Source: Paenibacillus rigui (lineage in GTDB: Bacteria > Bacillota > Bacilli > Paenibacillales > NBRC-103111). From it: DNA of 64,000 nucleotides. Positions 20,133 to 29,591 of the stretch are shown here, in pieces. The stretch spans positions 118,790 to 182,789 of the forward strand of contig NZ_NMQW01000027.1 of the NCBI RefSeq assembly GCF_002234615.1. Direction: 5' to 3'. The position numbers and the translations under genes were made by a program. How positions within the stretch are numbered: the stretch's first letter is position 1; each line of letters opens with the position of its first letter. The notes below the pieces were generated by a model. It was not told the origin of the DNA, made no database searches, and worked only from the letters and a program-made list of their open reading frames with translations.

Positions 20133-21083
20133 ATGCAATCGTTAAAGTTATCATATCCTATAACCGCTTCCGATACGCAGGCGGTAATGAAGCCTCAAGT
20201 TTTGGCCATTGGGGATTTTGACGGCGTACATCTGGGTCATCAGGAAGTGATTAAACGAGCCATGCAGGATGCGCAGCGATTGAACATACCTGCCTCGATT
20301 ATGACGTTTCATCCGCATCCCAGAGAGGTGCTCGGTCAACAGAAGTATACTTCTCTTCTAACCCCTGTGGAACAAAAACAACGATTGTTGGAGCACTTGG
20401 GTGTAGACCGAATGTATACCGTTTCGTTTGATGCCGAATTGATGAAAGTAACACCTGAAGATTTCGTTGAAAACATGCTCATTCCTATGAAGGTGGATAC
20501 GGTTATCGTCGGTTTTGACTTTACCTTCGGGTATTTGGGTGCCGGAACACCGGATACCTTATGTGAGCTCGCGCATGGCCGGTTCGCGGTCGAGGTGATT
20601 CGTCCGTTTCAACGGAATGGGTGCAAGGTGAGCAGTACACTCGTGAGGGAGCATTTGCTTACTGGACAGCTGGAGGAAGCCAACGCTTTGCTTGGACGTC
20701 CCTACTCTGTTAATGGAACGGTCGTAACAGGCGACGGAAGAGGGAAAACGATCGGTTTTCCGACGGCCAACCTTGACCTGCTAGAGCCCTTTGTTACACC
20801 AGCCCTCGGGGTATATGCGGTACGAGCCTCTTTTGAGGGGCAAGTGTTTAACGGTGTCATGAATCTCGGAAAAAAGCCGACGTTTGTTGAAAATTTGGAG
20901 AAGCCGACATTAGAAGTACATTTGTTCGACTTCTCACAAAATATTTATGGCAAGGAATTGTCTATCGAGTTTGTTTCTTATCTTCGTCCTGAACGAAAAT
21001 TTGGCTCCGTCAGCGAGCTGATCGCTCAAATTCACCGGGATGCGGATCAGGCAAAAACTTTATTGACGAATCTCTCCAAATAA
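20133..21083 (+). CDS. ribF: Bifunctional riboflavin kinase/FAD synthetase
   Basis: RibF converts riboflavin to FMN and then FAD. The N-terminal adenylyltransferase domain has IGDFDGVHLGHQ (about 27-38), FHPHPREVLG and VVGFDFTFGYLGAGT. The C-terminal kinase domain has GRGKTIGFPTANLDL and GVMNLGKKPTF. I prefer ATG at 20133 because GGTGACGGTGGA stands just before it; an in-frame GTG at 20118 would add five residues. Length is 316 from 20133. No FMN riboswitch is seen, which is usual for this locus. Confidence 0.95.
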   Translation: MQSLKLSYPITASDTQAVMKPQVLAIGDFDGVHLGHQEVIKRAMQDAQRLNIPASIMTFHPHPREVLGQQKYTSLLTPVEQKQRLLEHLGVDRMYTVSFDAELMKVTPEDFVENMLIPMKVDTVIVGFDFTFGYLGAGTPDTLCELAHGRFAVEVIRPFQRNGCKVSSTLVREHLLTGQLEEANALLGRPYSVNGTVVTGDGRGKTIGFPTANLDLLEPFVTPALGVYAVRASFEGQVFNGVMNLGKKPTFVENLEKPTLEVHLFDFSQNIYGKELSIEFVSYLRPERKFGSVSELIAQIHRDADQAKTLLTNLSK

Positions 21084-21098
21084 TTTGATTGATGTATT

Positions 21099-21127
21099 TT
21101 ACTTTTATACCTGAACTATGCTATACT
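21099..21127 (+). promoter_or_regulatory. Predicted sigma-A promoter for rpsO
   Basis: TATACT at 21122-21127 is a good -10. The -35 candidate TTACTT at 21099-21104 is 17 bases upstream and matches only in part. It lies in the ribF-rpsO gap and would give a leader of about 105 bases. Confidence 0.55.
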
Positions 21128-21154
21128 GAATTTCGTTGTTGATCGCATGATCCA

Positions 21155-21212
21155 ACAGAAGAACCTTGGCATGGAGAATCGACTACTCCGGCGCTCTCTG
21201 GGCCAATGGGGA
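21155..21212 (+). promoter_or_regulatory. Possible structured rpsO leader (S15 autoregulation)
   Basis: The leader can fold into a branched structure: CCTTGGC (about 21164) pairs with GCCAATGG (about 21202-21209), enclosing GGAG/CTCC (about 21174-21190) and a GGC/GCC hairpin. S15 leader RNAs that mimic the 16S three-way junction are known in Firmicutes. The match here is by eye only. Confidence 0.35.
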
Positions 21213-21239
21213 TATACAATTAATGGAGGTAGATTAATC

Positions 21240-21509
21240 ATGGCATTGACACAAGAACGTAAACAAGAACTGATCCAAACTCACAAAACTCACGAATCCG
21301 ACACAGGGTCTCCTGAGGTGCAAATTGCAATCCTTACTGAGAACATCGTGAACTTGACTGGCCATTTGAAAACGCACAAGAAGGATCACCATTCCCGTCG
21401 TGGTCTTTTGAAAATGGTAGGTCAACGTCGTAAGCTGTTGACGTACTTGAAAAACAAAGACGTTAAACGCTACAGCGCTTTGATCGAAAAGCTAGGCCTT
21501 CGTCGCTAA
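21240..21509 (+). CDS. rpsO: 30S ribosomal protein S15
   Basis: S15 binds helices 20-22 of 16S rRNA early in 30S assembly. The 89-residue protein shows the S15 signature: [19 protein letters not shown] and [25 protein letters not shown] (about 38-62). ATG at 21240 follows TGGAGG and gives the standard length. The frame stays open upstream to 21147, but that part is leader. Confidence 0.97.
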   Translation: MALTQERKQELIQTHKTHESDTGSPEVQIAILTENIVNLTGHLKTHKKDHHSRRGLLKMVGQRRKLLTYLKNKDVKRYSALIEKLGLRR

Positions 21510-21525
21510 TACGATTGACTACGAA

Positions 21526-21592
21526 AGCAACCATCGTTGTCTGCTGTTCAGCCCGCTTTGGGCTTGGACGGCAGGCACGCGGTTGCTTTTTC
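21526..21592 (+). terminator. Long terminator after rpsO
   Basis: GCAACC at 21527-21532 pairs with GGTTGC at 21581-21586, enclosing a second helix TGTCTGCTGTTCAGCCC with GGGCTTGGACGGCAGGCA (several G-U pairs), followed by TTTTT. It sits between rpsO and pnp. Confidence 0.8.
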
Positions 21593-21640
21593 GCATGTTT
21601 TATGTCAGGATGCTCCATAACTGTTCCATGTTTTTGATCG

Positions 21641-21674
21641 AAGTGAAACGAAATTTCGGGATAAAGCTTCACTT
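21641..21674 (+). promoter_or_regulatory. Leader hairpin upstream of pnp
   Basis: AAGTGAA (21641-21647) pairs with TTCACTT (21668-21674), with an inner CGAAATTTCG palindrome. The pnp leader in other bacteria forms hairpins cleaved in autoregulation; this one is a candidate for a similar role. The rest of the 200-base gap shows no gene. Confidence 0.35.
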
Positions 21675-21791
21675 TTGAGTAAGCAAGATGAGATTTATTT
21701 CGAAAAAGAAGGAAATACTAGGCAGTATGCAGAAATGATAGTCGATGAAACAAGTCAGAAATAGCAATAGATCGTTGCTTAGGAGGATTTT

Positions 21792-23894
21792 ATGGAAAAA
21801 AAAGTTCAAATGGATTTGGGCGGACGTCCGTTCATTCTTGAAACCGGCCGTTTGGCCAAGCAAGCTAATGCTGCAGTTACTGCAAGATACGGGGATACCG
21901 TTGTTTTATGTACGGTTACTGCTTCTTCAGAACCAAAGGATCTCGATTTTTTCCCTTTGACAGTGAACTATGAAGAACGTTTGTACTCCGTAGGTAAAAT
22001 TCCTGGAGGATTTATTAAAAGAGAAGGCCGTCCAAGTGAAAAAGCCATTTTGGCCAGCCGGTTGACGGATCGTCCGATTCGCCCATTGTTTCCGGAAGGA
22101 TTTCGGAACGATGTGCAGATCGTAGCTATTGTGATGAGTGTGGATCAGGAATGTTCGCCTGAAATCGCTGCGATGATCGGTGTTTCGGCTGCATTAAGCA
22201 TCTCGGATGTGCCTTTTAACGGTCCGGTGGGCGGTGTCATTGTTGGACGTGTTGACGGTCAATTCGTCATTAATCCGACATTGGCGCAAGCGGAGAAAAG
22301 CGATCTTCACCTTGTAGTCGCAGGAACGAAAGATGCGATTATGATGGTTGAAGCAGGTGCGGATGAAGTTCCGGAGGAAGTTATGCTCGAAGCAATCATG
22401 TTCGGTCATGACGAGATCCGCAAGATCGTCGCGATTCAGGAACAGTTGGTTCAAGAAGCCGGCAAGCCGAAGATGGAAGTTAAATTACATACGGTGGATG
22501 CAGGTGTGAACAGCGAAGTCAGAGCCTATGCTCAAGCAAGACTGGTCGAAGCAGTCAAAATCGCTGAGAAGCATGCCAGACAAGAAGCTATTGATGCTAT
22601 CAATGCGGAAAGCGTCGATCATTTTAAAGAAGCGTATGCGGACGAGCCTGAGAAATTGGCAGACGTGAAAGAAACGCTGTATGATATTGTGAAGGAAGAA
22701 GTACGTCGTTTAATTACACATGACAAAGTTAGACCGGATGGTCGTGGATTGGATGAAATCCGTCCGATCGAGTGCGATATCAACCTGCTGCCGCGCACGC
22801 ATGGTTCTGGCCTATTTACACGTGGACAAACTCAAGCGCTGAGCATATGTACGCTAGGTGCGTTGGGAGATGTGCAAATTTTGGACGGGCTCGATTTGGA
22901 AGAAACCAAACGGTTCATGCACCACTACAACTTCCCGCCTTTCAGCGTTGGGGAAGCAAGACCGCTCCGTCCTCCGGGCCGCCGCGAGATTGGACACGGT
23001 GCATTGGGTGAACGCGCATTGGAGCCGGTTATTCCTTCGGAAACCGATTTCCCATACACGATTCGTCTTGTGTCAGAAGTACTGGAATCGAACGGTTCGA
23101 CCTCTCAAGCAAGTATTTGCGCAAGCACTCTAGCGATGATGGATGCGGGTGTGCCGATTAAAGCGCCGGTTGCCGGTGTTGCGATGGGCTTGATCAAGGA
23201 CGGAGAGCATTTCTCCATTTTGACGGACATTCAAGGGATGGAAGACCATCTGGGAGATATGGACTTTAAAGTTGCCGGAACAGCTGCTGGCGTAACCGCA
23301 CTCCAAATGGACATTAAGATTGATGGAATCAATCGGGATATTTTGACCCAAGCATTGGAGCAAGCCAAGAAAGGTCGCATGCACATTCTGGGTAAAATGC
23401 TGGAGCGGATCCAAGAGCCAAAAACACAGCTTTCAGAATATGCTCCGAAAATTATCACAATGCACATCAACCCGGATAAAATCCGTGACGTTATCGGTGC
23501 AGGCGGTAAAATCATTAACAAAATCATTGAAGAAACCGGCGTAAAAATCGACATCGAGCAGGATGGCCGCGTATTTATCGCTTCCTCCAACCAGGCGATG
23601 AACGAGAAGGCGCGCCAAATAATCGAAGGCATTGTGAAAGAGGTTGTCGTCGGTGAAACGTACTTGGGTACAGTGAAGCGCGTTGAGAAGTTCGGTGCCT
23701 TCGTGGAAATTTTGCCGGGTAAAGAAGGATTAGTCCATATTTCCCAGCTTTCCACAGAACGTGTAGCGAAAACGGAAGATGTGGTAGCTGTAGGCGATAC
23801 GATCACGGTTAAGGTGACGGAGATTGATCAACAGGGTCGCGTAAATCTTTCCCGCAAAGCCGTCCTCACAGCTCAAGTACCAGCTCAATCCTAA
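21792..23894 (+). CDS. pnp: Polynucleotide phosphorylase
   Basis: PNPase is a 3'-5' phosphorolytic exoribonuclease in mRNA turnover. It has two RNase PH domains (about 1-210 and 300-520), with [22 protein letters not shown] and the active-site SDGDF-like region [21 protein letters not shown], then a KH domain ([20 protein letters not shown], about 561-580) and an S1 domain ([29 protein letters not shown]). It is 700 residues. ATG at 21792 follows AGGAGG. Its partners RNase Y and RNase J are also in the window. Confidence 0.97.
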   Translation: MEKKVQMDLGGRPFILETGRLAKQANAAVTARYGDTVVLCTVTASSEPKDLDFFPLTVNYEERLYSVGKIPGGFIKREGRPSEKAILASRLTDRPIRPLFPEGFRNDVQIVAIVMSVDQECSPEIAAMIGVSAALSISDVPFNGPVGGVIVGRVDGQFVINPTLAQAEKSDLHLVVAGTKDAIMMVEAGADEVPEEVMLEAIMFGHDEIRKIVAIQEQLVQEAGKPKMEVKLHTVDAGVNSEVRAYAQARLVEAVKIAEKHARQEAIDAINAESVDHFKEAYADEPEKLADVKETLYDIVKEEVRRLITHDKVRPDGRGLDEIRPIECDINLLPRTHGSGLFTRGQTQALSICTLGALGDVQILDGLDLEETKRFMHHYNFPPFSVGEARPLRPPGRREIGHGALGERALEPVIPSETDFPYTIRLVSEVLESNGSTSQASICASTLAMMDAGVPIKAPVAGVAMGLIKDGEHFSILTDIQGMEDHLGDMDFKVAGTAAGVTALQMDIKIDGINRDILTQALEQAKKGRMHILGKMLERIQEPKTQLSEYAPKIITMHINPDKIRDVIGAGGKIINKIIEETGVKIDIEQDGRVFIASSNQAMNEKARQIIEGIVKEVVVGETYLGTVKRVEKFGAFVEILPGKEGLVHISQLSTERVAKTEDVVAVGDTITVKVTEIDQQGRVNLSRKAVLTAQVPAQS

Positions 23895-23923
23895 TCCAAA
23901 CAAAATTGAATAGACATAAACGA

Positions 23924-23955
23924 CAAAGAGCCAGATCCATCTGTCTCTTTTTGTT
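23924..23955 (+). terminator. Terminator after pnp
   Basis: AAAGAGCCAGAT CC ATCTGTCTCTTT forms a stem with one C-T mismatch, followed by TTTGTTTTGG. Confidence 0.75.
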
Positions 23956-24020
23956 TTGGTCTAAACCTGACCGCGGGCGCATATGTATGGGACAAACAAT
24001 CTAACGACAGGAGCAGCGGC

Positions 24021-25046
24021 ATGAAACGTGTTCAGGTGTTAGTTATGAGCGGTTTGTTTGTTACCCTGCTGGCAGGTTTACAGTATTCGGAGAACTCAAG
24101 AGCCTTTGTTCAATATGCCAGGCAGCAAGTGAATGTATCAGCTGCTGGAGGGAAATCTTTGTACGAGGCGACCTCATCGAGGTTGGGATGGAATCAGGAT
24201 CGGACGGGGCTTTTGGAACAAATTAAAGAGGAAGCGGCAAAGAAAAAAATCGAGCCGATCAACGCTCGTATAGACAGGGTCTGGAAAGCCATTCCGGGAT
24301 ATAATGGACTCGAGGTAGATATCGAGAAGTCGCTTGCTTTAACGCAAGAGCTGCCATTTAGCAATAAGCCCAAATTGGTGATGCGCGAAGTTCCGCCTGC
24401 CATCGGATTGGACCAGCTGGGGGCAGTTCCTATTTACAAGGGGAATCCGAATAAGCCTATGGTTTCATTGATGATTAATGTAGCCTGGGGGAATGAATTT
24501 TTGCCCAAAATGCTGGAGGTGCTTGAAAAAGAGCAGGTACATGCTACCTTCTTTTTTGACGGGTCTTGGTTAAAGAAAAATATTCCGACGGCACAGTTGA
24601 TCAAAGAAAAAGGGCACGAGCTCTCAAACCATGCATATTCCCATAAAAATATGAGTGAGCTTTCCCGGTCTCAGGCAACAGCAGAAATTAGCAAAACGCA
24701 GCAGCTGCTGGAGAAGGAATTAGGTGTCCAGAATACGTTGTTTGCTCCTCCGTCCGGTGATTTTAATCAATCCACTGTAGATATTGCCCACGAGCTGAAG
24801 CTTCGAACGGTGCTTTGGACTTTGGATACGGTAGATTGGACCAAACCGGAGCCTTCATCCATTGTCCGGAAAATTTCGGCCAGGGTTGAGCCGGGCTCCT
24901 TAATTCTAATGCATCCGACATCTTCTTCGAGCATAGCATTAGAACAGATGATTCAGGTCATTAAGAGGAAGGGTCTTCAATTAGGCACAGTAAGTGAGCT
25001 AATTTCAACCAAACGGATCCCCGAAGTTGAGTCTACCGTTCAATAA
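24021..25046 (+). CDS. ylxY: YlxY-type polysaccharide deacetylase-like protein, catalytic motif degenerate
   Basis: The protein has an N-terminal hydrophobic segment (about 5-20) and a NodB-like deacetylase domain at about 145-330, in the position next to mlpA where B. subtilis has ylxY. The metal-binding HxxxH motif survives (NHAYSHKNM near 208), as does the late motif SLILMHPT. But motif 1, normally TFDDGP with the catalytic base Asp and a metal Asp, reads MINVAWGNEF, so both Asp are missing. It may be inactive or use other chemistry. The family is linked to sporulation by context only. ATG at 24021 follows ACAGGAGCAG. Confidence 0.85.
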   Translation: MKRVQVLVMSGLFVTLLAGLQYSENSRAFVQYARQQVNVSAAGGKSLYEATSSRLGWNQDRTGLLEQIKEEAAKKKIEPINARIDRVWKAIPGYNGLEVDIEKSLALTQELPFSNKPKLVMREVPPAIGLDQLGAVPIYKGNPNKPMVSLMINVAWGNEFLPKMLEVLEKEQVHATFFFDGSWLKKNIPTAQLIKEKGHELSNHAYSHKNMSELSRSQATAEISKTQQLLEKELGVQNTLFAPPSGDFNQSTVDIAHELKLRTVLWTLDTVDWTKPEPSSIVRKISARVEPGSLILMHPTSSSSIALEQMIQVIKRKGLQLGTVSELISTKRIPEVESTVQ

Positions 25047-25096
25047 TGGTAAGATCAGAGACGTACATACCGAGATTTACAAGGAGGCTCCATTCA

Positions 25097-26347
25097 TTGA
25101 ATAAATACACATTGAGCAATGGGCTGCGGGTAATTGTGGAACCTATTCCAACGTGCAGATCCGTGTCATTCGGGATTTGGGTCAAAACAGGCTCACGTAA
25201 CGAAACAATACATAATAACGGGATTTCTCATTTTATCGAACACATGCTCTTTAAAGGAACGGAGAAATATACGGCCAAAGATATTGCTGAACAATTCGAC
25301 GGCATTGGAGGGAATGTGAACGCATTTACTTCCAAAGAGTATACATGTTACTATGCGAAGGTGTTGGATGAGCATCTGCCGATAGCGGTGGAAGTTCTGT
25401 CAGATATGTTTTTCCGCTCGGCATTTGATCCTACGGAGCTGGAGAAGGAGAAAAATGTCATTTTCGAAGAAATTTCGATGTATGAAGATACTCCTGACGA
25501 TATGGTTCACGATCTCATAGCCAAAGCCGCATTTGAGGAGCATTCTTTAGGATATACCATTATCGGAACTGAACAAAACCTGACAGCGATGAACTCCGAT
25601 ACTTTACGCCAGTATATGAAAGAGCAATATTCTATTGATCGTACGGTCATTGCCATTGCGGGAAATGTGGATGATAGTGTAATCAGTCTGATTGAGCAGC
25701 ATTTCGGTGAGTTTCAAAATGAAGGTGCCGAGCAGCAAATCAACCCGCCGGGATTCGCAGGGAATTTAATTTTCCATGAGAAGAAAACGGAACAAAATCA
25801 TATCTGTATTTCCCTTCCCGGACTATCGGCCAAGGATGATCAACTTTATGCAATGGTGCTGCTGAATAATGCGGTCGGTGGGGGAATGAGTTCCCGTCTA
25901 TTCCAAGAAATCCGGGAAAAACGCGGCATGGCCTATTCGGTCTATTCTTATCATACTTCCTACCAGGATGGGGGCATGTTTACCATTTATACCGGAACGG
26001 CACCGAAGCAAACTGCGGATGTGTTGAAGGTGACGATGGAGCTGCTTAGTGAAGTAAAAGATAAAGGATTGACCCCATCCGAGCTGAAAAAAGGCAAGGA
26101 GCAGATGAAGGGGAGCTTAATCCTCAGTCTGGAAAGCACAAGCAGCCGGATGAACCGTCTAGGTAAAAATGAACTGATGCTTGGGAAGCATTACAGTATG
26201 GACGAAATTATTCAACGGATAGAGAGCGTGGAGATGGAGCATGTTCAAAAGCTTGCTCAGCAAATGCTCTCGACGCCGTTTGCTCTCTCGATGGTAGGGC
26301 AAAAGCAAAATGTGATTGATGGCTTCAGGAGGGATCAGCTTGTATAA
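25097..26347 (+). CDS. mlpA: M16 family zinc peptidase (MlpA/YmxG)
   Basis: This is a pitrilysin-family protease with the inverted zinc motif HFIEH at residues 44-48, [19 protein letters not shown], and the distal zinc Glu in the EKNVIFEEI segment. The second half has the usual inactive M16 domain with [20 protein letters not shown]. The frame extends back to 25046, but AGGAGG at 25082-25087 places the start at TTG 25097 and gives MNKYTLSNG, the family start. Length is 416. It overlaps dut by 8 bases. Confidence 0.95.
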   Translation: MNKYTLSNGLRVIVEPIPTCRSVSFGIWVKTGSRNETIHNNGISHFIEHMLFKGTEKYTAKDIAEQFDGIGGNVNAFTSKEYTCYYAKVLDEHLPIAVEVLSDMFFRSAFDPTELEKEKNVIFEEISMYEDTPDDMVHDLIAKAAFEEHSLGYTIIGTEQNLTAMNSDTLRQYMKEQYSIDRTVIAIAGNVDDSVISLIEQHFGEFQNEGAEQQINPPGFAGNLIFHEKKTEQNHICISLPGLSAKDDQLYAMVLLNNAVGGGMSSRLFQEIREKRGMAYSVYSYHTSYQDGGMFTIYTGTAPKQTADVLKVTMELLSEVKDKGLTPSELKKGKEQMKGSLILSLESTSSRMNRLGKNELMLGKHYSMDEIIQRIESVEMEHVQKLAQQMLSTPFALSMVGQKQNVIDGFRRDQLV

Positions 26348-26786
26348 CGTACAAATCAAGCGGTTGGCTGGACACGATGACGTGCAGCTTCCGCAAAAAA
26401 TGTCCGCTTGGGCGAGTGGCTACGATCTTTATGCAGCCGTCCAAGAACCAGTTACTTTACAGCCCGGAGAAAGAGCGCTGATTCCAACCGGTTTTTCGTT
26501 AGCTATGCCGCCGGAGCTTGAGGCACAGATTCGTCCTCGAAGCGGGTTGGCATTGAAGCATGGGATTACTGCCCTAAATTCACCCGGAACGATCGACGCC
26601 GATTACCGGGGAGAGGTGAAGGTGCTTTTAATTAATCATGGTACCGAACCGTTTACCATTGAGCGTAATGAGCGTATTGCTCAGATGGTATTTCAAATCG
26701 TACCTCAGGTTGAATTGCTGCATGTCGAACAACTGAGTGATACAGAGCGCGGCGCTGGCGGCTTTGGGCATACAGGAACCAAATAA
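26340..26786 (+). CDS. dut: Deoxyuridine triphosphatase (dUTPase)
   Basis: dUTPase hydrolyses dUTP to dUMP and keeps uracil out of DNA. All five trimeric dUTPase motifs are visible: [38 protein letters not shown] and the Gly-rich tail [13 protein letters not shown] at 26340 follows CAGGAGGGAT, so the protein is 148 residues. It overlaps the mlpA end. This places a vertically normal dut next to mlpA, as in other Paenibacillaceae (inference). Confidence 0.95.
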   Translation: MYNVQIKRLAGHDDVQLPQKMSAWASGYDLYAAVQEPVTLQPGERALIPTGFSLAMPPELEAQIRPRSGLALKHGITALNSPGTIDADYRGEVKVLLINHGTEPFTIERNERIAQMVFQIVPQVELLHVEQLSDTERGAGGFGHTGTK

Positions 26787-26798
26787 TTGCAGTATGGA

Positions 26799-26827
26799 AA
26801 CACCTTCGTGATCGAAGGTGTTTTTTT
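26799..26827 (+). terminator. Terminator after dut
   Basis: AACACCTTCG TGAT CGAAGGTGTT is a strong hairpin followed by TTTTTTG. A second small hairpin, GAAAGG CTGCG CCTTTC at 26838-26854, follows. Confidence 0.88.
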
Positions 26828-26869
26828 GTATGCACATGAAAGGCTGCGCCTTTCTTTTATAGTCAAGTA

Positions 26870-26897
26870 ACCCATTAATGGGCGGCGGCATAAGATG
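26870..26897 (+). promoter_or_regulatory. Putative sigma-K promoter for dpaA
   Basis: AC at 26870-26871, then 17 bases, then CATAAGATG at 26889-26897. The known sigma-K consensus is AC-N17-CATANNNTA; only the last base differs. dpaAB makes dipicolinate in the mother cell, which fits. Confidence 0.6.
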
Positions 26898-26933
26898 ATT
26901 TATCAATAGCGATTTAGAAAGAGGTGAGAATGA

Positions 26934-27833
26934 ATGCTTACAGGAATTCAAGTGGCTCTGATCGGTGGTGACGCTCGCCAACTTGAAGTCATTCATAAAT
27001 GCTCTGAATTGGATGCTACAATCGTGTTGATCGGATTTGATAATCTGCAAAATCAATATTCCGGCATCACGAAAGCGGAACTTAGCCCTGAAACCCTTGA
27101 GGCGACGGATGCAATCATTTTACCTGCTGTAGGTACGGATGATCATGGTCATGTGGAAAGTATCTTCTCTTCAGCGGAGCTGGTACTCAAAGAAGAACAT
27201 ATTAAAGCTCTGCCTAAACATGCCAAAGTATTTACAGGAATGGCTAAACCATACTTAAGGAAGCTGTGCGCCCAAGCGTCTATAGCATTGGTTGAATTAT
27301 TCGACAGGGATGATGTAGCCATTTATAACTCCATCCCGACAGCTGAAGGTGCTCTGATGATGGCCATACAGAATACTGATTTTACCATTCACGGATCCCA
27401 GTCGATGGTGCTTGGCTTCGGAAGAACGGGAATTACAGTTGCGAGATCGCTTCAAGGCTTAGGTGCTAAAGTGAAGGTGGGCGTGAATAAACCGGAGTAT
27501 TTTGCCAGGGCATGGGAGATGGGATTTACTCCTTTCTATACAAAGGATCTGTATGCTGAGGTGGCGAATATTGACTTGCTTTTTAACACAATTCCGTCTA
27601 TGATAGTCACAGCGCAAATTATTGCCAATATTCCACATCGTGCAGTGATCATTGACTTGGCCTCCAAGCCGGGCGGAACGGATTTTCGTTTTGCTGAGAA
27701 GCGGGGGATTAAAGCTATGCTCGCTCCCGGTCTTCCAGGTATTGTTGCACCGAAAACAGCGGGCCGCATCATTGCCGACACCTTAAGCCGAATTATTCTT
27801 GAGGATGCAAGTCAGAGGAGGAATGTGGAATGA
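26934..27833 (+). CDS. dpaA: Dipicolinate synthase subunit A
   Basis: DpaA (SpoVFA) with DpaB converts the lysine intermediate dihydrodipicolinate to dipicolinic acid in the mother cell, for loading into the spore core. The 299-residue protein has an N-terminal domain and a Rossmann fold at about 150-260 with VLGFGRTGITVARSLQGLGAKV, the NAD(P)-binding motif. Other conserved blocks are IYNSIPTAEGALMMAI and IDLASKPGGTDF. ATG at 26934 follows AAAGAGGTGAGAA. The stop overlaps dpaB in ATGA. Confidence 0.96.
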   Translation: MLTGIQVALIGGDARQLEVIHKCSELDATIVLIGFDNLQNQYSGITKAELSPETLEATDAIILPAVGTDDHGHVESIFSSAELVLKEEHIKALPKHAKVFTGMAKPYLRKLCAQASIALVELFDRDDVAIYNSIPTAEGALMMAIQNTDFTIHGSQSMVLGFGRTGITVARSLQGLGAKVKVGVNKPEYFARAWEMGFTPFYTKDLYAEVANIDLLFNTIPSMIVTAQIIANIPHRAVIIDLASKPGGTDFRFAEKRGIKAMLAPGLPGIVAPKTAGRIIADTLSRIILEDASQRRNVE

Positions 27834-28423
27834 ATTGGCAGGGGAAAACCGTAGGATTTGCGCTGACAGGATCACATTGTACGTTTGAAGAGGTTATGCC
27901 ACAGATTCAACGGTTTGTGGATGCAGGGGCCCGGGTGGTTCCTATTGTTTCGTATACGATACTAACAACCGATACGCGGTTTGGAACATCGGAGAATTGG
28001 CAAAAACAGTTGAAAGAGATCACAGGGAATGATATTATTGCTTCAATTGTTGATGCGGAGCCGCTAGGTCCGTCCAAATTGCTGGATGTGCTTGTGATTG
28101 CCCCTTGTACCGGCAATACAACGAGCAAGCTGGCTAATGCGATGACGGAAAGCCCTGTTTTGATGGCTGCCAAAGCCCAAATGCGAAATCATCGTCCGCT
28201 TGTTTTAGCTATTTCGACCAACGATGGTCTTGGTTTGAATGCTATGAATATTAGTAAACTCCTTATTACAAAAAACATATATTTTGTACCGTTCGGCCAG
28301 GATGCACCAACTGCGAAACCAAATTCTTTAGTGGCCCGTATGGATTTAATTATGGAGACTTGCGAATCCGCTCTGGAAGGTAAGCAATTACAGCCTATGG
28401 TAATAGAACGGTTCAATTATTAA
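27830..28423 (+). CDS. dpaB: Dipicolinate synthase subunit B
   Basis: DpaB (SpoVFB) is a flavoprotein-fold subunit of dipicolinate synthase. The 197-residue protein has the flavoprotein-like start GKTVGFALTGSHCTFEEV (5-22), the VIAPCTGNTTSKLANAMTESPV segment (about 88-109), and VLAISTNDGLG. ATG at 27830 overlaps the dpaA stop. Its stop is 29 bases from asd, so dpaAB-asd may be transcribed together in the mother cell. Confidence 0.95.
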   Translation: MNWQGKTVGFALTGSHCTFEEVMPQIQRFVDAGARVVPIVSYTILTTDTRFGTSENWQKQLKEITGNDIIASIVDAEPLGPSKLLDVLVIAPCTGNTTSKLANAMTESPVLMAAKAQMRNHRPLVLAISTNDGLGLNAMNISKLLITKNIYFVPFGQDAPTAKPNSLVARMDLIMETCESALEGKQLQPMVIERFNY

Positions 28424-28452
28424 TATCTATTTGCATAGGGGAGAAACAACAG

Positions 28453-29493
28453 ATGTCGAACCAAAAGTTATTTCACGTGGCAGTAGTTGGAGCAACAGGT
28501 GCCGTGGGTGAGCAAATTATCCGTTTGCTTGAGACACGCGATTTCCCCATTGAGAAGCTTACGTTACTTTCTTCCGAGCGTTCCGCCGGAACAAAGCTTA
28601 CATTTAAAGGTAACGACATAACGGTAAAAGCAGCAACCCCAGACAGCTTCAAAGGTGTTGATATTGCTCTTTTCAGTGCAGGGGGCGGAGTCAGCTTGGA
28701 GTTGATTCCTCACGCAATCAGTCATGGCGCGGTGTGTATCGACAACACAAGTGCTTACCGTATGGACCCTGACACTCCGCTTGTCGTTCCTGAAGTAAAC
28801 ATTGATAGAATCAATGAGCATAAAGGTGTTATTGCTAACCCAAATTGTTCTACAATTCAGATGGTTGCTGCATTAAAGCCTTTGTATGATCGTTACGGCA
28901 TCTCCCGTATCATTGTTTCTACTTATCAAGCCGTATCCGGCGCAGGATCACGGGCTATTGATGAGATGCTGCGTCAATCCAAAGAAATTTTGGCTGGCAA
29001 TACAGTAGAACCACAAATTTTGCCGGTTGGGGCGCTTCCTGTAAAGCACCAGATTGCATTTAATGCGATCCCTCAAATTGACAAATTCACGGAAAATGGA
29101 TTCACCTATGAAGAAATGAAAATGATTAACGAAACCAAAAAGATTTTGGGTGACGACTCATTGGAGGTTACGGCGACTTGCGTTCGTATTCCAGTTGTGT
29201 ACGGACACTCTGAATCGGTTTATGTTGAGATGAAACAAGATTTTGATCTGGAAGAAGTGAAGCAGCTTCTTGCAGATGCTCCTGGGATTGTACTGCAGGA
29301 TAATCCTGCTGAACAGCAATATCCATTGGCAGCGGATGCGGCCGGCAAGCTGGAAACGTTCGTTGGCCGCGTTCGTCGTGACTTGAGCAATCCTCGCGGA
29401 CTGAACATGTGGATCGTTTCCGACAATCTGCTTAAAGGCGCAGCTTGGAACGCGGTTCAAATCGCCGAATATATCGCCATCGAGCAGAAATAA
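28453..29493 (+). CDS. asd: Aspartate-semialdehyde dehydrogenase
   Basis: Asd reduces aspartyl phosphate to aspartate semialdehyde with NADPH, feeding lysine, methionine, threonine and DPA. It has the NADP-binding GATGAVGEQ (14-22), the catalytic Cys in NPNCSTIQM (near 130), and EMKMINETKKILG. It is 346 residues. ATG at 28453 follows GGGGAGA. A terminator follows. Confidence 0.96.
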   Translation: MSNQKLFHVAVVGATGAVGEQIIRLLETRDFPIEKLTLLSSERSAGTKLTFKGNDITVKAATPDSFKGVDIALFSAGGGVSLELIPHAISHGAVCIDNTSAYRMDPDTPLVVPEVNIDRINEHKGVIANPNCSTIQMVAALKPLYDRYGISRIIVSTYQAVSGAGSRAIDEMLRQSKEILAGNTVEPQILPVGALPVKHQIAFNAIPQIDKFTENGFTYEEMKMINETKKILGDDSLEVTATCVRIPVVYGHSESVYVEMKQDFDLEEVKQLLADAPGIVLQDNPAEQQYPLAADAAGKLETFVGRVRRDLSNPRGLNMWIVSDNLLKGAAWNAVQIAEYIAIEQK

Positions 29494-29497
29494 GAAG

Positions 29498-29528
29498 GCA
29501 GGCTTCCGCTTGGAAGCCTAGCTTTTTG
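29498..29528 (+). terminator. Terminator after asd
   Basis: AGGCTTCC GCTT GGAAGCCT is an 8-bp hairpin followed by AGCTTTTTGTTT. It splits dpaAB-asd from dapG-dapA. Confidence 0.88.
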
Positions 29529-29591
29529 TTTCACCACAATAGAATTTATAAGTAGGTTTGCGTTACAGCAAAGCTTTTAGGGGGATTCCTC

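Noticed and set aside
23980..23988. CATATGTAT before ylxY as a sigma-E/K -10
   Set aside because: No matching -35 at the right distance was found.
29529..29591. Lysine riboswitch before dapG
   Set aside because: The gap of about 60 bases is too short and shows no L-box features.
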